DNA of 64,000 nt from Planctomyces sp. SH-PL62 (GCF_001610895.1 NZ_CP011273.1:1798001-1862000); one strand, 5' to 3'. Shown: positions 1-9,481, numbered from the stretch's first letter. Numbers and translations: made by a program. The notes: a model not told the origin generated them from the sequence alone.

Positions 1-175
1 TATTATGAGAGAAACTTCGGAATTCCGTCAATCGGAACCTTGGCGGACGCCCCGGCTCTCATCCCTGCGGTCGACGTTGTACAATCGGGAAACGCGACGC
101 GCGGCCGACTTCCAAGGCCGGGGCGTCCACACCGTTCCGGTCACTCCCCCCGCCCACTCCCCGAGGGACGTCGCC

Positions 176-625
176 ATGAATCTCGAACGCCCGGTCACGG
201 ATCGGATCACCATCGCGGACCAGCCCGACGAGCGGGACCTCTCCCGATTTCGGGATGGGGGCTACGCGGGCGTGGTGAATCTCCGCAACGATGGCGAGCC
301 GGAGCAGCCGATGGACGTGGAACGGGAGGGCCGCGAGGCGGCCGCCCTGGGCCTGGCCTATCATCATTTCGGAGTCGGCGGGACGCCGCTGTCGGACCCC
401 GGGGTGGCCGAGGCGTGCGACTTCATCGACCGTGAGTCGGCGAAGGGGAAGGTGCTCGTCCACTGCCGCAAGGGGGGGCGGGCCGCGGCGATCGTCCTGA
501 TCCAGCAGGCGAGGGCGCACGGTTGGAAAGCCGACGAGGCCGTCGCCAGGGGGCGCGAACTCGGCATCATCCTCGATCCGCCCCTCAAGGAGAAGGTCGA
601 GGCCTATCTGAAAACGAAGGCGTGA
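176..625 (+). CDS. DUF442 / beta-lactamase hydrolase-like phosphatase
   Basis: A 149-residue cytoplasmic protein of the protein-tyrosine-phosphatase-like DUF442 (TIGR01244) type. The N-terminus (LERPVTDRITIADQP) and the strand-turn VVNLRNDGEPEQP match the family opening, and near residue 97 the P-loop HCRKGGRA has the Cys-x5-Arg phosphatase signature, so the catalytic cysteine is present. Free-standing members are weakly characterised; in some bacteria the domain is fused to a sulfur dioxygenase or beta-lactamase fold and linked to sulfide metabolism, but no such partner is near. The frame is open upstream to base 5, but ATG 176 is chosen because family similarity begins there. A TACAAT box at 80-85 could be its -10 element. 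Phosphatase or rhodanese-like chemistry is an inference from the motif. Confidence 0.82.
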   Translation: MNLERPVTDRITIADQPDERDLSRFRDGGYAGVVNLRNDGEPEQPMDVEREGREAAALGLAYHHFGVGGTPLSDPGVAEACDFIDRESAKGKVLVHCRKGGRAAAIVLIQQARAHGWKADEAVARGRELGIILDPPLKEKVEAYLKTKA

Positions 626-641
626 CGCCGGACGGGGGCGC

Positions 642-671
642 TTGACTCGCGAAAACATCGCGTCCTAGAGT
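642..671 (+). promoter_or_regulatory. Candidate sigma-70 promoter of the TPR gene pair
   Basis: TTGACT (642-647), an 18-base spacer and TAGAGT (666-671). Transcription would begin near 678, after the first in-frame ATG at 674. This supports placing the downstream start at GTG 734, which has its own ribosome-binding site. Confidence 0.45.
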
Positions 672-733
672 GGATGAGCGTGCCGTCGCGCCTCTCGAAG
701 ACCTTTCTCCGACGCTGTGTGGGGGAGCCCGCC

Positions 734-3511
734 GTGCCACGTCCCAGTCGCGGATTCGTCGGCTCGATGATCGTCGCCGGCCTCGGCCTCGCCCTCCTGG
801 GGGCGGCTCGCGAGGCCCGAGCCGGGGAAGACTCCCGGACGGCCGAGGCGTTCCTGCTCCAGCTCCGGGAGCGGGGCTACTTCGACCTGGCCTCCGAGTA
901 CATCGAACGGCTCCGATCCGATCCCGGCGTCGGCGAACCCCTCAAGGGCCTGCTCGACTATCAGGAGGGACGCGCCCTGATCGACGAGGCGGCCCGGACC
1001 ACCGACCTGGCGCGGCGGCGCGAGCTGCTCGACCGCGCGGCGGGGCGGTTGGAGGCGTTCATCAAGGACCGTCCCGAGGACGCGACCACCCTGGAGGCGC
1101 TCGTCGAGATCGCCCGCAGCCTCTTCGAACGCGGCCACCAGGCCAGGCTCGTCGGCGAGGAGTCTCAGGAGCCCGAGAAGAAGGCCGCCAAGCTCGACGA
1201 GTCCCGCACGACCTTCCAGCAGGCCGCCGACGCCTACGCCCGCGCCGCCGAACGCCTGGAGGCCGTCTACAAGCCCAAGGCCGGGTTCATCCCCAAGGGG
1301 GACGCCCGCATCGAGGACCGCGACCGGACCCGGACAGCGATGCTCGACGCCTCGCTCAAGCGGGGCATCGCCCTCTACGAGTTGGCCCAGACCCACCCCC
1401 CAGACTCCCAGGAACGGGCAGCGATCCTCGATCAGGCCATCGCCCGATTCCACGCCCTCTACAAGGACTACCGGACCGAGCTCGCCGGCCTCGCGGCCCA
1501 GATGTTCGAGGCCAAGTGCTTCGAGGAGCAGGGCAAGATCGGCGAGGCCATCGGCATCTATCAGCAGGTCCTCGGCCAGCCCGACCCGAGGCTCCGCGAC
1601 CTGAAGCGGAACGTCCACTACTTCCACATCGTCGCCCTGGGCAAGCGCAAGCAGTACGCCCTGGCCGCCGACGAGGCCGTGAAGTGGCTCCAGACCTACG
1701 ACCGCCGCGACGAGCGGCGCTCGATCGAGGGGGCCGGCGTCTATTACGAGCTGGCCCGCAACCTCGACGCCCAGATCAACGCCGAGACGCCCAAGGCCGA
1801 GAAGGACCAGGCGGCGAAGAAGATCGTCGAGGCCCTCTCCCAGGTCGTGCGCATGCCGACCCGCTACAAGAACGACGCCCTGGCGCTCCTGAAGAAGTAC
1901 AAGCCGAACACCGCCGTCGAGCCCCGCGAGATCGCCCGCCTGAGCTTCGACGAGGCCCTCAATCAAGGGGAAGAGGCCCTCGCCGCCCGCGAATGGGACC
2001 GCGCGATCGCACTCCTTCGCGCCGCCGCCTCCAAGGCCGACCCTCGCCGCGACGCCGACCGGATTGCCCTGGCCCGCTACAATCTCGCGTTCGCCTTCTA
2101 CATGAACAAGCAATTCCTCGAAGCGGAGGTCCTGGCGGGCCACCTGGCCCGGCACCGCACCGGCTGGGAATACGCCCCGCCGTCCGCCGCGCTCGCGATG
2201 CAGGCGATCCTCGACCAGTACAACTCGTCCCCCCCGGCCGACCGCGCCAGCGACCTCGAGCGGTACATCGACCTGGCCGAATTCGCCGTCCGCACCTGGC
2301 CCGAGCGCGACGAGGCGGACGACGCCCGCATCGCGCTCGGCCAGATCCACCAGGGACGCGGCGCGTATGACCGCGCGATCGCCGACTTCGACGGAGTTCG
2401 CGAGCGGTCGCCCCGACGGTTGGAAGCCCAGACGCGACTCGGCGGCGCCCACTGGGCCAAGAGCCGCGCCCTGGCCCGGGGCGGCGACGAGAAGAAGGCC
2501 GAATCGGACGCCGAGGCGGAGAAGGCCGTCGCCATCCTTCGGAAGACGCTCGACGATCGCAAGGCCGCCGGCGCGCCGCAGGGGGACGCCGGATATCTCG
2601 GCAACGCCGCCGACCTCGGCGCGGCGCTCACCGAGTGGGGCAAGGTCGACGACGCCCTGGCCGTGCTCCGGCCGATCGTCGAATCCCAGACGTCGAAACT
2701 CGGGCCGGCCTACGCCCGGCTGCTGGAAGCCTACCTCCTCGCGCAGATCAACGCGGGGCAGGTCGAGCCGGCGATCGCGTCGATGCGGGCCGTCGAGGAG
2801 AGCGGGCAGGAGACCAATCGGGCCCAGCTCTATTACAAGCTCGGCCGACTGCTGGAGGAAGAGGTCGACCGCGTCCGCAAGGCGAACCAGCCTCAGAAGC
2901 TCGCCCAGACCAAGGAATCGTTCCGCAACTTCCTCCTCGCCCTGGCCGCGAGCAAGAGCGGGCAGACCTTCGAATCCCTGCGATGGGCCGCCGAGGGCCT
3001 CCTATCGCTCGAAGCCGGCGCCGAGGCCGAGGGGGTCCTTCGCGGACTCCTCGACGAGTACGAACACGACGCCGAGTTCCTGAAGCAGTCAGGGGCGGCC
3101 GAGCGCATCTTGCGGGCCAAAGTGAAGCTGGCCGCGGCCCTGCGGGTCCAGAAGAAGTTCGACCAGGCCGCCTCCGTGTTGGACGAACTGCTGGCCGATT
3201 CGACGTTCAAGCGCTACCTCGACCCGCTGGTCGAGAAGGGCGAACTGCTCGACGCCCAGGCCGAGGCGGGCCAGGGGAGCTGGAACGCCTCGTGCGCGCA
3301 CTGGCAGAACCTCGCCCAGAAGCTCAGCCGATCGCGGCCGAAGCCCGAATCCTACTTCGACGCCTGGTATCGCGCCGCGCTCGCCTACTCGAAGCAGAAG
3401 CAGACGGCCAGGGCCCGCCAGACGCTCACCGCCGTGATGCGGCTGAACCCGGGCGTCGGCGGCCCCGCCATGAAGCAGAAGTATGATGACCTGCTCGCCA
3501 CCTTGAAGTGA
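734..3511 (+). CDS. Exported tetratricopeptide-repeat protein
   Basis: A protein of about 925 residues. GTG 734 is preceded by GGGGGAG (721-727) at a 6-base gap and gives a clean signal peptide: basic Pro-Arg n-region, hydrophobic core MIVAGLGLALLGAA, then a likely cleavage after REARA. The frame is open to ATG 674, but the predicted promoter overlaps that codon. The mature part is almost wholly helical with repeated TPR-like units rich in Ala, Leu, Asp, Glu and Arg (for example the stretches around ALAVLRPIVE and AIGIYQQVLGQP). No enzymatic motif is seen. TPR proteins of this kind are protein-protein scaffolds, probably periplasmic or envelope-associated here. It is followed 17 bases later by a second exported TPR protein, so the two are probably one operon. 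Confidence 0.8.
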   Translation: MPRPSRGFVGSMIVAGLGLALLGAAREARAGEDSRTAEAFLLQLRERGYFDLASEYIERLRSDPGVGEPLKGLLDYQEGRALIDEAARTTDLARRRELLDRAAGRLEAFIKDRPEDATTLEALVEIARSLFERGHQARLVGEESQEPEKKAAKLDESRTTFQQAADAYARAAERLEAVYKPKAGFIPKGDARIEDRDRTRTAMLDASLKRGIALYELAQTHPPDSQERAAILDQAIARFHALYKDYRTELAGLAAQMFEAKCFEEQGKIGEAIGIYQQVLGQPDPRLRDLKRNVHYFHIVALGKRKQYALAADEAVKWLQTYDRRDERRSIEGAGVYYELARNLDAQINAETPKAEKDQAAKKIVEALSQVVRMPTRYKNDALALLKKYKPNTAVEPREIARLSFDEALNQGEEALAAREWDRAIALLRAAASKADPRRDADRIALARYNLAFAFYMNKQFLEAEVLAGHLARHRTGWEYAPPSAALAMQAILDQYNSSPPADRASDLERYIDLAEFAVRTWPERDEADDARIALGQIHQGRGAYDRAIADFDGVRERSPRRLEAQTRLGGAHWAKSRALARGGDEKKAESDAEAEKAVAILRKTLDDRKAAGAPQGDAGYLGNAADLGAALTEWGKVDDALAVLRPIVESQTSKLGPAYARLLEAYLLAQINAGQVEPAIASMRAVEESGQETNRAQLYYKLGRLLEEEVDRVRKANQPQKLAQTKESFRNFLLALAASKSGQTFESLRWAAEGLLSLEAGAEAEGVLRGLLDEYEHDAEFLKQSGAAERILRAKVKLAAALRVQKKFDQAASVLDELLADSTFKRYLDPLVEKGELLDAQAEAGQGSWNASCAHWQNLAQKLSRSRPKPESYFDAWYRAALAYSKQKQTARARQTLTAVMRLNPGVGGPAMKQKYDDLLATLK

Positions 3512-3528
3512 CCCGGGAGGGCCGCCGC

Positions 3529-4584
3529 ATGTCGCCGATGGAGTTCATCCGAGGGGCCGGTGTGGGACTCGCGGTCCTCGCCCTGACCGCGGGGACCGCC
3601 CGCTCCGACGTCGTCCACCTGATCCCGGGGACGACCTTCAAGCAGGGGCAGGGGGGGGCCGTCCGCGGCCAGGTCCAGTCGGAAACGCCGGAACAGGTCG
3701 TGGTCTCGCTCGGGACCGCGACCATCAACGTTCCGACCGACCAGATCGACTCGATCGAATACCAGGGCCAGCCGGCGTCGCTGCAACTCGGAGAGACCAA
3801 CGCGAGCGCCGGTCGTGCGGCGGAGGCGCTCGCCCAGTTCAAGAAGGCGGCCGCCGAGGCCGCCGGCAAACCCCTGATCGTCGAGGCGGCCCTCTATCGC
3901 GAAGCCGCCACCCTGGCCGACCTCGCCCTGACCGAGCCCGACCAGGTCAAGGAGGCGATGGGCAAGCTCTCGGCCTTCATCCAGACGCACGGGAAGGGTC
4001 GCCACATCGTCCCGGCGCGCGAGATCCTGGCGAAGCTCCAGCTCCACGCCCAGGACCTCAAGGGGGCCGAGGCGAACCTCGCCGAACTCGCCAAGATCCC
4101 CCCCGGCGCGGAGAAGGCGGCCGTTTTGAAGGCCCGCCTGCTCCTCAAGGGGGGAGACCTCCAGGCCGCCGGCGCCGACCTTGATCGGCTGATCGCCGCC
4201 TCCCCGGAGGGTTCCCCGCGACAGGTCGAGCTCCGACTGGTCAAGGCGGAGACCCTGATCGCCGCCAGCAAGTACGACGAGGCCGAGTCGCTCGTCCGCC
4301 AGGTGATCGCGGCGGCCGACGCCGACGACGCCGCCATCCAGTCCAAGGCCTACAACACGCTCGGCGACTGCCTCTCCGCCGCCGCCCGCCCCAAGGACGC
4401 CCTGCTGGCCTACCTCCACGTCGACCTGCTCTACGGCAAGGACAAGGAGGAGCACCCGCGCTCGCTCCGCCGCATCGAGCAGATCTTCCGGAAGATGGGC
4501 CAGCTTCCCCGCGCCGACGAGTACGCCCAGCGCCTCAAGCAAGACTACCCCAACAGCCTCTGGACGAAGCAACCCCAGGGCTGA
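3529..4584 (+). CDS. Exported TPR-domain protein
   Basis: A 351-residue protein. An earlier in-frame GTG (3508) overlaps the previous stop, but ATG 3529 has GGGAGG (3515-3520) eight bases upstream and begins a clear signal peptide (hydrophobic GVGLAVLALTAG, cleavage near ARS). After cleavage there is a short beta-rich region (residues about 30-85, with VVVSLGTATINVPTDQIDSIEYQG) of the kind that maps codon-independent 'conversion' modules, then TPR-like helical repeats to the end. It has no catalytic motif. It lies 17 bases after the larger TPR protein, so co-transcription and a shared envelope complex are likely. Function unknown. Confidence 0.8.
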   Translation: MSPMEFIRGAGVGLAVLALTAGTARSDVVHLIPGTTFKQGQGGAVRGQVQSETPEQVVVSLGTATINVPTDQIDSIEYQGQPASLQLGETNASAGRAAEALAQFKKAAAEAAGKPLIVEAALYREAATLADLALTEPDQVKEAMGKLSAFIQTHGKGRHIVPAREILAKLQLHAQDLKGAEANLAELAKIPPGAEKAAVLKARLLLKGGDLQAAGADLDRLIAASPEGSPRQVELRLVKAETLIAASKYDEAESLVRQVIAAADADDAAIQSKAYNTLGDCLSAAARPKDALLAYLHVDLLYGKDKEEHPRSLRRIEQIFRKMGQLPRADEYAQRLKQDYPNSLWTKQPQG

Positions 4585-4620
4585 GGCGGCGAGCGGCGCG
4601 ATCCGGTTCGGCCCGGGGCG

Positions 4621-4866
4621 TCAGTCGTCGTCTCTGCGCGTCGATTCCTCGCGGCGTCGGACGGCCTCGTTGAAGTTCAGGATCGTCCCCGTCAGCCAGA
4701 AGACGAAGCCGACGACGACGATCGCCCAGACCTGGTTCGACGTCATGCCGAACCAGTGGCCTGTGCCGTCCCGAGCGGAGAGGCCCAGGGAGGAGAGGCC
4801 GAACATCTCCATCAGAAGCCCGAGGATGCGGAGAAGCTGGCCGGAATGGCGGGGCATGGCGATCAT
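4621..4866 (-). CDS. Small two-helix membrane protein
   Basis: An 81-residue hypothetical protein with two probable membrane segments: around residues 10-28 (LLRILGLLMEMFGLSSLGL) and around 44-64 (VWAIVVVGFVFWLTGTIL). A charged C-terminal tail (RRREESTRRDDD) follows. A second in-frame ATG lies three codons in (4857). I recognise no family. It lies 101 bases beyond the end of the upstream Gfo/Idh gene on the same strand and could be transcribed with it. Good membrane topology and convergence with the TPR operon support it as a real gene. Confidence 0.6.
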   Translation of the reverse strand: MIAMPRHSGQLLRILGLLMEMFGLSSLGLSARDGTGHWFGMTSNQVWAIVVVGFVFWLTGTILNFNEAVRRREESTRRDDD

Positions 4867-4967
4867 CTCGAATCAGGACGCCGGTCGTGTGGAAACGCCG
4901 GGCGGAAGCGAGACTCCCGCCTCGCCCTCGCCCGGCGTGCATTTTTCGCGGTTCTTCGGGGCCGGCG

Positions 4968-6326
4968 TCAGACGCTCGGCAGTTCGTAGCCCTTGCGGGC
5001 CTCGCGGGAGAGCAGGGCGTCAGCCTCGGGGTCGTCCTTGAAGCGCTCGGCGTCGGCGTCCCAGGAGAGCTTCCGGCCCAGCTTGTAGGCGATGTTCCCG
5101 AGGTGGCAGGTGTTGGTCGACTGGTGGGCGATCTCGATGTCGCTGGTCGGCTTGTCGCGCGAGGCCAGGCAGTCGAGGAAGTTGCGGACGTGCGGCCCCT
5201 GGCCGTCGTCACCCTTCTCCTTCGACGCCTCCAGCGCGATCTTCCGGGGCTCGCGGTCGCCGTGGACCAGCTTGATGCCGTAGGGCAGGACCACCTGGTC
5301 GGGGATGATCTCGAAGCCCGAGCGGTCGAGCATCAGGCTGCCGTCGGTTCCGCAGAAGAGGATCCCGTAGTCGTGGCCGTTGAACTTGTACCCGTTCCCC
5401 TTCCGCATCGAGTACGTCAGGGTGGTCTCGGGGAACTCGTAGACGACCTGGAGGGTGTCGGGCGTGTCGCGGTCGTCCTCGCTGGTGCGGACGCCCCCCG
5501 TGGCATAGACGCTGTGGGGCGCCCTGGCGTTGAGGGCCCAGAGGACGATGTCGTTGAGATGCACGCCCCAGTCGCTCATCATGCCGCCGGCGTAGTCGAA
5601 GTACCAGCGGAAGAGCAGGTGGAAGCGGTTGAGGTTGAACGGCCGCTCCGGCGCGGGGCCGAGCCACCTGTCGTAGTCGACGTACGGCGGCGTCTCCACG
5701 TCCGGCGAGGGACCCATCCCGACCGGGCTGATGTTCTCGAAGTTCCAGGTCTGGACCCAGAAGACCTTGCCGAGCTTCCCGGACTGGACGACCTCGACGG
5801 CCTTGCGGAAGTGGTTCGAGGACCGCTGCTGGGTGCCGACGGCGATGATCTTGCCCGTCTTCTTGCCGGCCTCGATCATGGCCCGGCCTTCGGCGATGTT
5901 GTGCGCGACCGGCTTCTCGACGTAGACGTCCTTGCCGGCGAGGACGGCGTGGAGCGTCGGCAGGGCGTGCCAGTGGTCGGGCGTGGCGATGATGACGGCG
6001 TCGAGGTCCTTCCGGTCGAGCATCGCGCGGTAGTCGCGGCCGGCGTCGGGGCGCTCGCCCCCCTTCACCTTCTTGATCCGGTCGGCGGTCGCGCCGGCGT
6101 GATTGTCGTCGACGTCGGCCACGGCGACGAGGTCGACGTCCTCCTGCCTCAGGAAGTCGTCCAGGAGTTGATTCCCCCGGCTCCCCGCGCCGATGATCCC
6201 CAGCCGCTTGCGCTCGCTCGCCGCCGAGGCCCGACCGATCGCCGGGGCCGCGAACACGGAGGCCGCCCCGACGGCGGCGCCCGCCGTCCCCACGAATCCT
6301 CGCCTCGTGACATTCTCGTTCGTCAT
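4968..6326 (-). CDS. Tat-exported Gfo/Idh/MocA family oxidoreductase
   Basis: A 452-residue NAD(P)-dependent oxidoreductase of the Gfo/Idh/MocA family. The N-terminus has a twin-arginine leader (TRRGFVGTAGAA followed by AASVFAAPAIG), the Rossmann motif GIIGAGSRGNQ begins near residue 43, and the conserved EKP motif is present (VYVEKPVAHN), so the catalytic lysine is retained. HLNDIV and the C-terminal alpha/beta sheet follow the family pattern. Family members act on sugars, inositols and their derivatives; the substrate cannot be read from sequence. Folding with cofactor before Tat export is the usual arrangement, and many such paralogues are typical of planctomycetes. It is divergent from the adaptor gene at 6572. 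Confidence 0.9.
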   Translation of the reverse strand: MTNENVTRRGFVGTAGAAVGAASVFAAPAIGRASAASERKRLGIIGAGSRGNQLLDDFLRQEDVDLVAVADVDDNHAGATADRIKKVKGGERPDAGRDYRAMLDRKDLDAVIIATPDHWHALPTLHAVLAGKDVYVEKPVAHNIAEGRAMIEAGKKTGKIIAVGTQQRSSNHFRKAVEVVQSGKLGKVFWVQTWNFENISPVGMGPSPDVETPPYVDYDRWLGPAPERPFNLNRFHLLFRWYFDYAGGMMSDWGVHLNDIVLWALNARAPHSVYATGGVRTSEDDRDTPDTLQVVYEFPETTLTYSMRKGNGYKFNGHDYGILFCGTDGSLMLDRSGFEIIPDQVVLPYGIKLVHGDREPRKIALEASKEKGDDGQGPHVRNFLDCLASRDKPTSDIEIAHQSTNTCHLGNIAYKLGRKLSWDADAERFKDDPEADALLSREARKGYELPSV

Positions 6327-6571
6327 CGCTGTTCGCCTCGCCTGGGACTGGATGGGATCGCACCGCAGCGTGGGGAAGGGCCGTCGACCGGTCCTTGACG
6401 CCGATCGTACTGCGCGCCGGGGCCGAAAGAAAGGGCCGCGATCGTCGGCCGGACGGGGCGTGGCCCGCCGCCGGTCGACTGCCGTACAATGGCCGAAACG
6501 CCGCGGTGGTCCCCATCCACGCGAAGGGACGCCGCATGCCCCTCTCTTCCTGTCGCCGTGCGAGGGCTCCC

Positions 6572-7764
6572 ATGAACCACGTCCTCAAGAGGTTCGCCCC
6601 GATCGCCTTGCTCGCCCTGTCGGCCCAGGCCCGCGCCCAGAGCCTGCCGACCTCGGCCACGATCGACGCGGAGCCGCTGGAGCTGACCGCGCCCGAGCGG
6701 TTCCAGGTCGTCTCGACCCTGGAGCCGATCCGCAACGTGTCGCTCATCGCGCCCGCCGACGGGGTGCTGAGAAGCATCGACGCGACCCTGGGCTCGACGG
6801 TGCGCGAGACCCAGCAGATCGCCGAGATCGACCGCGCCGAGGCCTCCGCGCGGCTGCGGATCGCCCAGGCCGAGCTGCTCGAAATTGAGCTGGCGTTCGC
6901 GGACTCGCCCCCTGCGCCCAACGCGAAGCAGCCCCGGGTCGAGATCGCCCAGGCGCGCGTCGAGTTGGCCCGGCTCGAGCTGGACCGCCTCACCCTTCGC
7001 GCGCCGTTCGCGGGGCGGATCGTGGCCACGCCCGTCTCCTCCGGGCAGTACGTCCTCAAGGGGACGGTGATCGCCGAGCTGGCCGACGTCTCGATCCTCA
7101 AGGCCCTCGCCCCCGTCGATCGCCGCGCGGTCAAGGCCGGCGAGGAGACCAGGGTCTCGATCGAGGGGGAGGAGCAGTCCGCGAAGGTCCAGGCGATCAT
7201 CCCTCTGCCGACGACCGAGGAGTTCCAGCCCCTTCGCGAACTGGCGACCCCGTTCGCCGCCGCCTGGATCCACGTCCCCAACACCAAGGGCGATCTGGAG
7301 CCCGGGCTTCGCCTGAGGACCACCAGCCTGCCGATCTCGCCGGTGGCGGTGGTGCCGCGTGCGGCGATCAAGGTGCCGGCGGCGGGCTCGCCGGATTCGA
7401 CGGTGCAGGTCATTCGCGCCGAGCACGTCGTCGACGTGCGGATCAAGACGCTGGGGAACGTCGGCCCGGAGCGTGTGCAGGTCTCCGGCGCATTCCGGGC
7501 GAGCGACGCGCTGATCGTGGCGACGTCGGTGCCGCTCCTTCCCGGCACGTTCGTCCGCTTCGGCGCCGGGGACAAGGTGGAGGGCGCCCCCCCGACCCCG
7601 GCCAGCCCGGCCAGGCCGCCTCGATCGCGCCGGCGACCTCGCCGGCCCGCGCGGCGCCGACCAGGCCCGCCGCCGGCGATCCCCCGTCGCGGCCCGCCCC
7701 TCGGTCGCCGAGGCGGCCCGCTCAGCCGGCCCCGGGTGCGAATCCCGGCGCCACGCCGTTCTAA
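6572..7764 (+). CDS. Efflux RND/HlyD-type periplasmic adaptor, apparent frameshift near 3' end
   Basis: A periplasmic adaptor (membrane fusion protein) of about 398 residues. ATG 6572 follows GAGGG and gives a signal peptide (NHVLKRFAPIALLALSAQARAQ). It has two lipoyl-like halves (SLIAPADGVLRSIDATLGST and LRAPFAGRIVATPVSSGQY) flanking a short helical hairpin, then beta-barrel and membrane-proximal domains. Such adaptors bridge an inner-membrane pump and an outer-membrane channel, but neither lies nearby. The frame used to residue about 340 has no stop until 10201, running antisense across two genes. One added C in the C7 tract 7587-7593 shifts into a Pro/Ala/Gln-rich tail (PGQPGQAAS onward) that stops at TAA 7762-7764, eleven bases before the convergent gene. 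That ending is used here. Confidence 0.75.
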
Positions 7765-7774
7765 TCAATCTCGA

Positions 7775-9421
7775 TCAGGACGACTTCGCCGCCTTGCGCC
7801 GGTTCTTGAGGTGCGTCCAGACGTTCCGACCCTGCGCGCCGATCTGCCCGACGACCCGGCCGAGCTTGGATCGGCCGGCGGCCGCCTGGAGGCGACGGAG
7901 CAGGGCGGCTCGCTCGGCGCGGTGGAGCTGGGCCGCGAGCGAGGGGAGGACGTGCTCCACCACTCCGAACGCCGATTCCTCCGGCAATCCGGCCGCGGCG
8001 TACTCGGTGAAGGTCGGCGGCAAGGAGGCCCGGAGCGAGTCGAACAGGCTCCGGACAGCGGTCTCGCGCACGCCCTGCCCGGCCGTCCAGTCGTAGGGGG
8101 GCTGCCACGACGGGCCGAATTCGGCGCGGTCGATCCCCGTCACCACCACGAGCGCCGGCGGGGCTTCCCGATGCGGATTCTGGAGGAAATGGGCGTCCCA
8201 CGCCTTCGCGAAGGCGACGTCGGCCGGCTGGAGGCTCTTGAGGCCGTCGACCACCAGGATCAGCATGTCCGCGTCCAAGGACGAGGCGACCGCGAATTCA
8301 CGCGACTGCCGATCCGACCGCGCCTCCCGTTCGGCCGAGCCTTTCGCCGTGTAGCCGGGGACCTCCGTGTACTTGACGTGCTTCAGGCGGTCGACCAGCG
8401 AGCCGTCGAGCCCCAGACCTTCGAGCCTCGCCCGCACCGGCCGGTCGTCCCCCTGGAAGATGTCGCGAGTCGCCTGGATCAGGCGGGACTTGCCGGACTC
8501 GCGGGCACCGACGACGGCGATGGTCAGGGTGTCGTCGGGGTCGGGCTTGAGCGACGACATCGGCCGTCGGCGCGTCAGCCGACGGTACTCGTCAACGCCG
8601 ATCGCCAGCCGGCCGCTGAACAGCTCGACCAGGTGCACGCCGAGGCGATTGACGTACGCCTGGAAGAACCAGCGCAGCACGTTCTGCTGCATGTTCTTCC
8701 AGGCCGGTTTCACGATCAGCTCGCGGGTGCCGATCCGGGTCAGCCCGCTCAGCGGGTTGAGGAACGGCGAGACCAACGCGTACAGGTCGTTGGCCTTGGA
8801 GATGTAATTGGCCATCTGGAGGGCGCGCCGCCAGTGCGAGAGCGTGATCATGTCGCCGCCGGGGACCTGGCGGGTCAGCTTCGCGAGGTCCTCGGCCGCC
8901 AGCTCCAGCGCGCTGAGGAGTTCGACGACCGGCACCTCGTCGAGCGGGTGCGCGGAGTCCGGGTGGTAGTGGTTCGCCAGTCGGGCGATGAGGGAGCGGC
9001 CGGTCTCGATGTATCGGTCGCCGTCGATCAGGGCCTCCATCGCCAGCGCTTCCGACGCACGGGCCTCCTCCTCGATGATCTCCCACGCCTCCCGGTCCTG
9101 GGGCGAGAAAGTTTTCGGGGCGTCCCAGTCGAGAGGGGGGAGGACCGTCCGCGTGCTGGTGGTCCACCGGGCCGCGAAGATCGCGAACAGGCCGCCGGCC
9201 GCGATCCAGGCCAGGACCCCGGGGATGATCCAGCCGTGCTCCCAGAGCCAGAGCGACCCCAGCACGATGTAGACGCCGAACGGGCCGAGGAAGAGCAGCA
9301 GCAAGACCCCGGTCCGCCACTCCCGGAGGAGCAGCGTCAGGTTCATCCGCCAGCCGCTGAAGGTCTCTCGCAGGTCCGCCATGGGATTCCGACTCGCGGT
9401 TTCGGGTCGCCCTCCATTCAA
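7775..9421 (-). CDS. Membrane-anchored P-loop GTPase-like protein
   Basis: A 548-residue protein with one or two membrane helices near residues 35-90 (GVLLLLFLGPFGVYIVLG; IIPGVLAWIAAGGLFAIFAA), a helical middle region, and from about residue 305 a P-loop domain: Walker A GARESGKSRL, a switch-like EVPGYT, a hydrophobic strand MLILVVDGL, and VVTGID as a G4-like motif. The order fits a TRAFAC-class GTPase (YcjX/DUF697-like or dynamin-like relatives), but the canonical DxxG and NKxD are altered, so nucleotide specificity is uncertain. A second possible start is ATG 9382, 13 codons in. It is convergent with the adaptor and lies 60 bases downstream of pheT on the same strand. Role unknown; membrane remodelling or signalling is only a guess. 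Confidence 0.75.
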   Translation of the reverse strand: MNGGRPETASRNPMADLRETFSGWRMNLTLLLREWRTGVLLLLFLGPFGVYIVLGSLWLWEHGWIIPGVLAWIAAGGLFAIFAARWTTSTRTVLPPLDWDAPKTFSPQDREAWEIIEEEARASEALAMEALIDGDRYIETGRSLIARLANHYHPDSAHPLDEVPVVELLSALELAAEDLAKLTRQVPGGDMITLSHWRRALQMANYISKANDLYALVSPFLNPLSGLTRIGTRELIVKPAWKNMQQNVLRWFFQAYVNRLGVHLVELFSGRLAIGVDEYRRLTRRRPMSSLKPDPDDTLTIAVVGARESGKSRLIQATRDIFQGDDRPVRARLEGLGLDGSLVDRLKHVKYTEVPGYTAKGSAEREARSDRQSREFAVASSLDADMLILVVDGLKSLQPADVAFAKAWDAHFLQNPHREAPPALVVVTGIDRAEFGPSWQPPYDWTAGQGVRETAVRSLFDSLRASLPPTFTEYAAAGLPEESAFGVVEHVLPSLAAQLHRAERAALLRRLQAAAGRSKLGRVVGQIGAQGRNVWTHLKNRRKAAKSS

Positions 9422-9481
9422 GAAGGACGCCCAGAGGAACGGGTTTCACCGATCATGTCCCGCGAATCGCGTGCCCGTCCG

